From: Thermoplasmata archaeon
Lineage (GTDB): Archaea > Thermoplasmatota > Thermoplasmata > Thermoplasmatales > Thermoplasmataceae
Assembly: GCA_021835265.1 (NCBI GenBank)
Contig: JAKBQK010000107.1
Span: forward strand, 1 to 7,009
Reading direction: 5' to 3'
DNA: 7,009 nucleotides
Under the pieces are notes generated by a model. That model did not search any database. It was not told the origin of the DNA and worked only from the letters and a program-made list of their open reading frames with translations. Positions within the stretch are counted from its first letter, which is position 1; each line of letters opens with the position of its first letter. Shown here piece after piece: positions 1 through 5,095 of the stretch. Both the position numbers and the translations under genes were made by a program.

Positions 1-827
1 CTGCCATATATCGTCTGGCCTTTCTTTTTTCCTAGTTGATCAGAACCCTCAAGGTATTTTCTATGTCGGTTTATGGCGGCAAAAAGTTCTTTATAACTTT
101 CTAGGTTTGTATTTGTGGAACCTACAACCTCCCTTGGAAAGCTTCGATTCTCATCGAGTGATAGGGTCTCCTCGATGTCTTTCATTGCAAAATAGGATCC
201 GTCTCTATCCATCTTATTTATATCAAATATATCAGCTATTTCCATAATTCCAGCCTTAATAGCCTGTACCTGATCTCCGAGTCCAGGAGCCAGTATAAGA
301 ATAGTTGTATCAGCTAGATTCATTATGTCCAGATCGGCCTGGCCAGCTCCCACAGTTTCTATAATTATATAATCAAAACCTGATGCATCAAGAATACTCA
401 CTGAACCAAGAGCCGAATCGGCAAGTCCCCCCTTTGTCCCTCTATTTGCAAGACTCCTCATATAGATTTTATTTTCCCAGAGTTGTTCCTGCATCCTGAT
501 TCTATTTCCAAGCAATGAGCCACCAGTGTACGGACTGGAGGCGTCTATGGCCAAAACCGCAACAGATTTCCCAGAATTCTTTATTAGCGAGGATAAATTT
601 CCTATAAGAGTACTTTTTCCTATTCCTGGAGGACCAGTGATCCCAACTACCTGAGAGTGTCCTGTGTAGGGATAAAGTTTAGTAAGAAGTTCCTTTTTGA
701 GGATCATATTTGCACCCTCAACCAGTGAAATGGATCTTGCTATCGCCTGCTTATCTCCTTCCCTAATCCTTCTGATCAGATCGTCTATATCCGTGAAATC
801 ACCTGATCTTTCGCTCCCTTGCTTCAC
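1..827 (-). CDS. meaB: MeaB/ArgK family GTPase, methylmalonyl-CoA mutase chaperone (3' end cut by window edge)
   Basis: This G3E-type P-loop GTPase is expected to gate delivery of adenosylcobalamin to methylmalonyl-CoA mutase and protect the enzyme from inactivation. The frame is open for 275 codons to the left edge; family members run to roughly 320-340, so about 50 residues are missing. Motifs, numbered from the GTG: Walker A GPPGIGKST (65-73, Lys71), DASSPYTGG (95-103), ETVGAGQ (157-163), a switch III-like stretch GDQVQAIKAG (184-193), and the guanine-specificity motif NKMD (204-207). The start is the only GTG/ATG/TTG before the motifs, just after an in-frame stop. It gives a 29-base overlap with the mutase small subunit and has no good Shine-Dalgarno, which suggests coupling or reinitiation. 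Odd point: Asn108 stands where the family has a conserved Asp in LGD(R/K). The family is certain; the start is likely. Confidence 0.93.
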   Translation of the reverse strand, partial: MKQGSERSGDFTDIDDLIRRIREGDKQAIARSISLVEGANMILKKELLTKLYPYTGHSQVVGITGPPGIGKSTLIGNLSSLIKNSGKSVAVLAIDASSPYTGGSLLGNRIRMQEQLWENKIYMRSLANRGTKGGLADSALGSVSILDASGFDYIIIETVGAGQADLDIMNLADTTILILAPGLGDQVQAIKAGIMEIADIFDINKMDRDGSYFAMKDIEETLSLDENRSFPREVVGSTNTNLESYKELFAAINRHRKYLEGSDQLGKKKGQTIYG

Positions 828-1245
828 TGGCTCTTTTTGTTACATGATCTATGATGACAGATAGGGGCGTTCCGGGGCCGTAGTTACCAGTTATACCCAT
901 CTTTTCGAGTTCAGGCTTATCTTCGTCTGGAATGGTTCCCCCACCAACAAGGGCTATGTCGTCTATATTCCTTGATTTCATTATTTCAGCAACCTTTTTG
1001 AAAACGGTCATATGGGCACCATTCAATAAACTTAGGGCAACCACATCCACATCCTCATTCACAGCTGTATCTATTACCTCCTCTGGCGTTGGAAGAAGTC
1101 CAGCATACAGTACCTCCATCCCAGCATCTCTGAATGCCCTTGCTAGAACAAGTATTCCTCTGTCATGTCCATCAATCCCTGGTTTTGCAAGCAGAACTTT
1201 TATGGGTTTGTCCTTAAACAATGACTGGTTCTTTCCATCCACCAT
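799..1245 (-). CDS. mcmA2: Methylmalonyl-CoA mutase small subunit, B12-binding
   Basis: This is the separate cobalamin-binding domain of methylmalonyl-CoA mutase. It carries adenosylcobalamin and docks on the large catalytic subunit. With the chosen start (148 residues) the signature of base-off/His-on B12 proteins is complete: DGHDRG (25-30) with the cobalt-ligand His27, then SLL (72-74), then GGG (101-103). The fold has the expected Rossmann-like alternation. The frame extends upstream to an ATG at 1287 (162 residues) with another ATG at 1263. The ATG at 1245 is preferred because GGGAGGG lies 6 bases before it and because archaeal homologues begin shortly before the first strand. Its 5' end overlaps the large-subunit gene by 32 bases and its 3' end overlaps meaB by 29, so all three genes are probably made from one transcript. 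Confidence 0.95.
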   Translation of the reverse strand: MVDGKNQSLFKDKPIKVLLAKPGIDGHDRGILVLARAFRDAGMEVLYAGLLPTPEEVIDTAVNEDVDVVALSLLNGAHMTVFKKVAEIMKSRNIDDIALVGGGTIPDEDKPELEKMGITGNYGPGTPLSVIIDHVTKRASEARERKIR

Positions 1246-2932
1246 ATATTTCCCTCCCAACATTTGATATTTCTTCGATTGTGGCATACGCCTTAGCAGC
1301 CTCTATAAGATAAGGCATGATATTTTTGCTTTCATCCTTGAATGCATTCCTCAATTCTTCCAGTGCCTTTCTTACCTCATCCTCATTTCTTAGTTCCTTA
1401 ACTTTTTTTAGTCTCGCAAGTTGGATCTTTTCGGCTTCCCTTGATATCTTTAGAATATTGATTGGCTTTTCATTTTCCTCAACATATTTATTAACACCGA
1501 CCATTATTTCTTCTCCAGATTCGAGTCTTTTTTGCCTTCTATAAGAGGTTGCAGCTATCTCTCTTTGAATATAACCATTTTTGACTGCATTAAGGATACC
1601 ACCCATAGACTCTATCTTATCAAAGTACCTGTAGGCTTCCTCTTCTACCTTGTTGGTTAAGGCTTCCATATAATAAGATCCAGCGAGAGGATCTATTGTA
1701 TCAGTTATTCCAGTTTCTTCGGCTAAAATCTGTTGGGTTCTAAGAGCTATCTTCACTGCATCCTCAGATGGTAGTGCCATGGCTTCATCATAAGAATTTG
1801 TATGTAAACTTTGTGTACCTCCAAGCACTGCTGCCATAGCCTCTACAGTCGTCCTTATGATGTTATTGAGGGGCTGCTGCCAGGTTAATGTATATCCTGA
1901 AGTTTGAGTGTGAAAACGAAGCATCTGAGCACGTGGATCTGTTACTCCAAACTTCTCTTTTAGTACCGTTGCCCATATTCTCCTGGCTGCTCTCATTTTT
2001 GCTATTTCCTCAAAGAAGTTAATTGAAGAATTAAAGAAAAAGGACAATCTTGGAGCAAATTTATTCGGATCGAGACCTGCCTTTATACCCATGTCAACGT
2101 AATAAAAACCATCTGCAAGTGTGAATGCGAGTTCCTGGACGGCACTTGCCCCCGCTTCCCTTATATGATAACCAGAAATGCTTATATAATTCCACTTTGG
2201 GGCATTTTCAGTGCAGTAAATCATCATATCCCTTATAATTCTCAAGTGGGCTTCAGGTGGATAAATCCATTCCTTTTGTGCTATGTATTCTTTAAGTATA
2301 TCAGCCTGTACTGTTCCACCTATTTTATCAAGACTAATTCCTTTTTTTTGAGCTATTGCAAAATACATAGCAGTAAGAACTGCCGCAGGGGCATTTATGG
2401 TCATCGATGTTGTTACTTTCGAAAGATCTATTCCATCAAATACAACTTCCATATCTTTCAGTGAAGTTACATTTACGCCGCATTTTCCAATCTCACCCTC
2501 TGACCTAACATTATCGCAATCGTATCCATAAAGAGTAGGCATATCAAAAGCTATACTAAGTCCAGTTTCCCCATGTGAAATGAGATATTTTAGCCTAGAA
2601 TTCGTATCTTCCGGTGTTCCAAATCCTGAAAACATCCTCATGGTCCAGTATTTTCCACGATACATATTAGGGTAGACTCCTCTGGTAAAGGGATATTCTC
2701 CCGGAAAGCCCAGTAAGGATTCCTCATTCTGTGGAACGTCTTCTTTTGTGTAAAGGTCTTTTATATTTATATTAGACGAATTAACATATTCCTTCTCCTT
2801 ATATTTAGTCTTCTTGTTCCAGGGTTCTAACGTATTATCTTTCCATTTTTTTTCCTTTGAACTTTGATTCCTGCTGTTTCTCTCAACAGCTTCATTTAAT
2901 TTTCTTTTATAGAAGTCATTTGTCTGGGTCAT
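1214..2932 (-). CDS. mcmA1: Methylmalonyl-CoA mutase large (catalytic) subunit
   Basis: This is the TIM-barrel subunit of the adenosylcobalamin-dependent mutase that interconverts (R)-methylmalonyl-CoA and succinyl-CoA in the cytoplasm. At 572 residues it matches stand-alone archaeal and bacterial large subunits, which lack the B12 domain encoded next door. Family motifs in order: RGVYPNMYRG (84-93), GLSIAFDMPT (124-133), TSMTINAPAA (175-184), GTVQADILKEYIA (206-218), SISGYHIREAG (251-261), HTQTSG (341-346) and GGTQSLHTNSYDEA (371-384). By family alignment Tyr91, Gln209, Arg231 and His256 correspond to the substrate-site Tyr, Gln, Arg and His of the Propionibacterium enzyme. Tyr plus Arg favours methylmalonyl-CoA over isobutyryl- or 2-hydroxyisobutyryl-CoA. 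The first ~50 residues are Lys/Glu/Asn-rich and poorly conserved. It is the first gene of the operon; the ATG has no Shine-Dalgarno and is probably leaderless. Confidence 0.95.
   Translation of the reverse strand: MTQTNDFYKRKLNEAVERNSRNQSSKEKKWKDNTLEPWNKKTKYKEKEYVNSSNINIKDLYTKEDVPQNEESLLGFPGEYPFTRGVYPNMYRGKYWTMRMFSGFGTPEDTNSRLKYLISHGETGLSIAFDMPTLYGYDCDNVRSEGEIGKCGVNVTSLKDMEVVFDGIDLSKVTTSMTINAPAAVLTAMYFAIAQKKGISLDKIGGTVQADILKEYIAQKEWIYPPEAHLRIIRDMMIYCTENAPKWNYISISGYHIREAGASAVQELAFTLADGFYYVDMGIKAGLDPNKFAPRLSFFFNSSINFFEEIAKMRAARRIWATVLKEKFGVTDPRAQMLRFHTQTSGYTLTWQQPLNNIIRTTVEAMAAVLGGTQSLHTNSYDEAMALPSEDAVKIALRTQQILAEETGITDTIDPLAGSYYMEALTNKVEEEAYRYFDKIESMGGILNAVKNGYIQREIAATSYRRQKRLESGEEIMVGVNKYVEENEKPINILKISREAEKIQLARLKKVKELRNEDEVRKALEELRNAFKDESKNIMPYLIEAAKAYATIEEISNVGREIYGGWKEPVIV
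1252..1258 (-). promoter_or_regulatory. Shine-Dalgarno site of the mutase small subunit
   Basis: GGGAGGG on the minus strand, ending 6 bases before the ATG at 1245, is the strongest ribosome-binding site in the window. It lies inside the coding sequence of the large subunit and decides the start of the small subunit against the two upstream ATG codons (1263 and 1287), which have poor upstream sequence. Confidence 0.75.
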
Positions 2933-2954
2933 AATAAGTTAATTTAATTAATGG

Positions 2955-2968
2955 ATATATGCTTTAAC
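2955..2968 (-). promoter_or_regulatory. Probable core promoter of the mutase operon (TATA and BRE)
   Basis: On the minus strand a purine-rich GTTAAAGC (2968-2961) is followed by ATATAT (2960-2955), centred about 25 bases before the ATG at 2932. That is the spacing expected when the archaeal transcript starts at the start codon. No Shine-Dalgarno precedes the ATG, which agrees with leaderless initiation. Such boxes are easy to find by chance in AT-rich DNA. Confidence 0.45.
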
Positions 2969-3031
2969 ATAATTTAAAACGGAATTGATTATTTTTTGTG
3001 CATTCTTAGATGCGCTTTCAATTTAATTAAA

Positions 3032-3463
3032 TTACGATTTTAACTTTTTGCAAACCCAATCCTGTGGCCTTTTCGCAGCAACATGTATAGAATCGGCGAG
3101 GTTTGAGTATATTAGCTGTTCTTCCCGTTCATTATGCTGAGTAAGTATTCGAAATAATTCATCAAAATATTTCTCTATTTTTTGAAATCTTTTCGTTTCA
3201 ATCTCCGAATTTATGAGATTAGTCAATCTCCACATCGCTGCATGTTCCGTCTCTAATCCTAAGATTTCATTCTTTAATTTCCCATTTTCTTTAAACATCT
3301 TAAAAATAAAAGTTTCCTCCTCAAAAATGTGATCCTTTAATTCTGTTTGAAAATCATTGTAGAGATCTAAATCCAAGGTACCTCCTTCTAAATCACCCAT
3401 AATCTTTTGTAACCATAACCTTGATTGTTTATGTACATCTTTGGAGTAGTTTCCTGTATCCAT
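3032..3463 (-). CDS. Hemerythrin-like HHE-domain protein
   Basis: This is a soluble four-helix-bundle protein of 143 residues with no signal peptide or membrane segment. The hemerythrin ligand order is visible: His11, then HIFEE (His45, Glu49), then EH (His74), then HNERE (His110, Glu114), each within a predicted amphipathic helix. The family binds a non-haem di-iron centre and serves in oxygen, nitric oxide or redox sensing, storage or protection; which of these applies cannot be read from sequence. Only the single HHE domain is present. The 13 residues after the last helix hold one Cys (Cys138) near a basic tail. It is transcribed alone: 99 bases separate its stop from the mutase start, and its own promoter-like region lies upstream. 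The ATG at 3463 has no Shine-Dalgarno and a TATA-like box about 25 bases before it, so it is probably leaderless. Confidence 0.86.
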   Translation of the reverse strand: MDTGNYSKDVHKQSRLWLQKIMGDLEGGTLDLDLYNDFQTELKDHIFEEETFIFKMFKENGKLKNEILGLETEHAAMWRLTNLINSEIETKRFQKIEKYFDELFRILTQHNEREEQLIYSNLADSIHVAAKRPQDWVCKKLKS

Positions 3464-3484
3464 ATCTTTGAATCTTTATTACGT

Positions 3485-3497
3485 ATTTATCGATTAT
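3485..3497 (-). promoter_or_regulatory. Left arm of 13-bp inverted repeat; probable hemerythrin promoter element
   Basis: Read on the minus strand this is ATAATCGATAAAT. It ends 21 bases before the hemerythrin ATG, and its GATAAAT part is centred about 25 bases upstream, as expected of a TATA box for a leaderless transcript. An identical copy in the opposite orientation lies at 3552-3564. It could be a core promoter, a regulator site, or both. Confidence 0.5.
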
Positions 3498-3498
3498 C

Positions 3499-3533
3499 TA
3501 AATTGATTATAGTACATATAAGTTATCAATTTA
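3499..3533. repeat. Nested 9-bp inverted repeat upstream of the hemerythrin gene
   Basis: TAAATTGAT (3499-3507) is matched by ATCAATTTA (3525-3533) with 17 bases between. It lies inside the span of the 13-bp inverted repeat but is not concentric with it. GATTAT also recurs at 3492-3497 and 3505-3510, and inverted as ATAATC at 3552-3557. It may be an operator cluster or just the result of AT-rich composition. Confidence 0.4.
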
Positions 3534-3551
3534 AAATCGCTGCTAATGTTT

Positions 3552-3564
3552 ATAATCGATAAAT
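3552..3564 (+). promoter_or_regulatory. Right arm of 13-bp inverted repeat; possible divergent promoter element
   Basis: ATAATCGATAAAT on the plus strand is the exact reverse complement of 3485-3497, with 54 bases between the arms. It ends 22 bases before an ATG at 3587 that opens a 21-codon frame. The near-equal spacing to ATG codons on both strands suggests matched divergent promoters, but no convincing gene follows on this side. Confidence 0.4.
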
Positions 3565-3586
3565 TTCTCTATAATTGAATGAGTTC

Positions 3587-3652
3587 ATGTCGATTACAAA
3601 AAGTATACACCTCTTCACTAGACTTGGTATTTCTACAAACAAAATATATTAG
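3587..3652 (+). CDS. Possible 21-codon leaderless small ORF
   Basis: The ATG at 3587 opens a frame of 21 codons ending in TAG (protein MSITKSIHLF..., basic, no recognisable domain). The only support is position: it begins 22 bases after a promoter-like element identical to the one 21 bases before the hemerythrin ATG. A different frame, 3579-3773, is longer (64 codons) but starts only 14 bases after that element and overlaps the end of the glycosyltransferase gene by 33 bases. Neither resembles anything I know, and this stretch may instead hold a non-coding transcript or nothing. Confidence 0.15.
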   Translation: MSITKSIHLFTRLGISTNKIY

Positions 3653-3740
3653 ACTGGAAGATTGTAAAAATCTATTGGAAACTAAATTAAAGTACTTCCT
3701 TCAAAATTTATATAGGTTGGATGTGTTTTATAAAAACTTA

Positions 3741-4790
3741 CTATTCATTAAAATTTATCCCAAAGTTCTTTGAATAATAACTTCTAACATTATTTTTAAA
3801 ATTGTCAAAACTGTAATATTTAGCTGTTTCCAGGCCTTTATTTGAATACGTTTCTCTTTGATCAATAGCATTAACCACGGAATGACTGAGTTCTTCTGGG
3901 TCGATTTTGGATAAAATTGCACTATCTCGTGTGATTTCTCTAAATATTTCTATGTCTGAGGCAACTACAGGAAGACCAGTTGCAAAAGCCTCTATAACTG
4001 GAAAACCGAATCCTTCTGATGATGATGGAATTAGTAGGACATCACACGCGTTATAGATCATGTTTAACTGTTCTTCATCTATATTTTGGAAGGTAATCGA
4101 ATTATTTAATTCCGGTCCAACTCTTACCAGATTGTAGTTGTTCCCAAGGAGTTTTAGGGTTTTCTGAACTACATTAAGATTTTTGTTCAACGCCGCGGTT
4201 GAAACGCTGAGAATTAATTTCTTATTAATAGGTAAATTGAGTTTTTTTCTTATGGATTCCTTTGATTCTGATAATTTTCTAAAATTTTGAGATACTGGAT
4301 GATGTATAACCTGAATGTTTCCTTTGAATCCATACCTTTTAAGATCATTCATGACAACGTTAGAAATTGTTAATATATTGCCTGAATTCATAAAGGACAA
4401 AAAATTTTTAACCTTAATTTTCTCAATCTTCCCCGGTCCTTTATTTTTCAGAGGAAAAAGATCGTGAAATGTAACCACTTCTTGGACTTTAAGATCAAAT
4501 TTCCTAATGCCTGGATTGGAATAGTGAAGTATCATATCATCGACCTGACTCTTTTTAAGGTATCTCTCACAATTTCTAAACGCTAATTTTGAGTATCTTT
4601 CATTAAGATAATAACCAGAAGTTATGCCTCCAGTCCTTATACCATTCATTATTGTTCCCCCATAATCACTCAATTTTTTGCTGTTGTCCTTTCTGAGGGA
4701 AATAAGTTCTGCCGAAAGTGCAATGGAGAGGTTTAGTGCATATCTCCCAACCCCAGTTTTTATAGTAGAATCAGTAATAATTTTAATCAT
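3741..4790 (-). CDS. GT4-type (GT-B fold) glycosyltransferase
   Basis: This is a cytoplasmic glycosyltransferase of 349 residues that should move a sugar from a nucleotide-sugar donor to an unknown acceptor such as a lipid-linked glycan, a surface glycoprotein precursor or a lipid. Its N-terminal half has the family's early loop TGVGRYALNL (12-21) and strands VTFHDLFPL (106-114) and ILTISNVVMNDL (139-150). Its C-terminal half has the donor site: STAALNKNL (197-205), VLLIPSSSEGFGFPVIEAFA (251-270) and TGLPVVASD (271-279), giving the E-GFGFP-E pattern with Glu259 and Glu267. There is no signal peptide or membrane helix. Length is normal for a single GT4 enzyme. It stands alone and diverges from a transporter gene. 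GTGAT three bases before the ATG can pair with the 16S tail, which supports this start. Substrate cannot be assigned. Confidence 0.9.
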   Translation of the reverse strand: MIKIITDSTIKTGVGRYALNLSIALSAELISLRKDNSKKLSDYGGTIMNGIRTGGITSGYYLNERYSKLAFRNCERYLKKSQVDDMILHYSNPGIRKFDLKVQEVVTFHDLFPLKNKGPGKIEKIKVKNFLSFMNSGNILTISNVVMNDLKRYGFKGNIQVIHHPVSQNFRKLSESKESIRKKLNLPINKKLILSVSTAALNKNLNVVQKTLKLLGNNYNLVRVGPELNNSITFQNIDEEQLNMIYNACDVLLIPSSSEGFGFPVIEAFATGLPVVASDIEIFREITRDSAILSKIDPEELSHSVVNAIDQRETYSNKGLETAKYYSFDNFKNNVRSYYSKNFGINFNE

Positions 4791-4793
4791 AGT

Positions 4794-4798
4794 ATCAC
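4794..4798 (-). promoter_or_regulatory. Shine-Dalgarno-like GTGAT of the glycosyltransferase gene
   Basis: GTGAT ends three bases before the ATG at 4790. It matches the 3' part of the full archaeal Shine-Dalgarno GGAGGTGATC, so its pairing register equals a GGAGG ending seven bases before the start, a normal distance. Confidence 0.5.
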
Positions 4799-4824
4799 TT
4801 TACTTACCTAGATCACTTATGTTC

Positions 4825-4831
4825 ATTTATA
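4825..4831 (-). promoter_or_regulatory. Probable TATA box of the glycosyltransferase gene
   Basis: TATAAAT on the minus strand is centred 38 bases before the ATG at 4790. A start of transcription about 26 bases downstream would leave a leader of about 12 bases, just enough to hold the GTGAT ribosome site. AT-rich background lowers the certainty. Confidence 0.45.
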
Positions 4832-5063
4832 GATTAATCTTCCCTAAAACCTTTCATATCATTATTGTTAATAGAAAAATGATATTATAACCCTTTTAGT
4901 GGTAATATGCTAGTATTTGATTGTACAATATATTATCTATCTTTGCAATGGTTTTCTTTGACTACAAATTCCAAAAACGTTCTATTTTTTCCACAGCTTT
5001 CCTTATTGATTTTAGCATGGATCATCACTAAGAAATTGCATTTGAGTATCATACTTAAAAATG

Positions 5064-5070
5064 TTTAATA
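5064..5070 (+). promoter_or_regulatory. Possible TATA box of the MFS transporter gene
   Basis: TTTAATA, preceded by A-rich sequence, is centred 29 bases before the ATG at 5096. No Shine-Dalgarno precedes that ATG (upstream sequence is TTTTTTAA), so a leaderless transcript is likely. AT-rich alternatives nearby, such as ATAATATAT at 5076-5084, are too close to the start. Confidence 0.35.
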
Positions 5071-5095
5071 GAAGCATAATATATTGATTTTTTAA

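Larger units (their letters stand above)
4791..5095. other. Divergent intergenic region, glycosyltransferase / MFS transporter
   Basis: This 305-base region lies between two divergent genes. Near its left end it holds the TATAAAT box and two copies of ATCACTT (4794-4800 and 4812-4818). Near its right end it holds the transporter promoter candidate. The middle, about 4840-5050, contains no reading frame of note, no tRNA-like fold and no repeat that I can support. Confidence 0.6.

Noticed and set aside
1..30. Apparent second reading (ending in PDDIWQ) at the left edge that would imply a frameshift in meaB
   Set aside because: Codon-by-codon counting from the GTG at 827 stays in one frame to the edge, giving GKKKGQTIYG; the other reading is simply a different frame.
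932..1267. Plus-strand frame of 111 codons
   Set aside because: Lies wholly opposite the conserved B12-binding subunit; no domain, composition typical of an antisense shadow.
3000..3013. GCAT/ATGC hairpin as a terminator of the hemerythrin gene
   Set aside because: Stem of only four pairs, and on the gene's strand it is followed by A residues, not T.
4678..4890. Plus-strand frame of 70 codons reaching into the divergent intergenic region
   Set aside because: Over half is antisense to the glycosyltransferase N-terminus; the hydrophobic composition is explained by the opposite strand.
5020..5032. GTGATGA on the minus strand as a C box of a C/D guide RNA
   Set aside because: No CTGA D or D' box at the required distance and no terminal stem.
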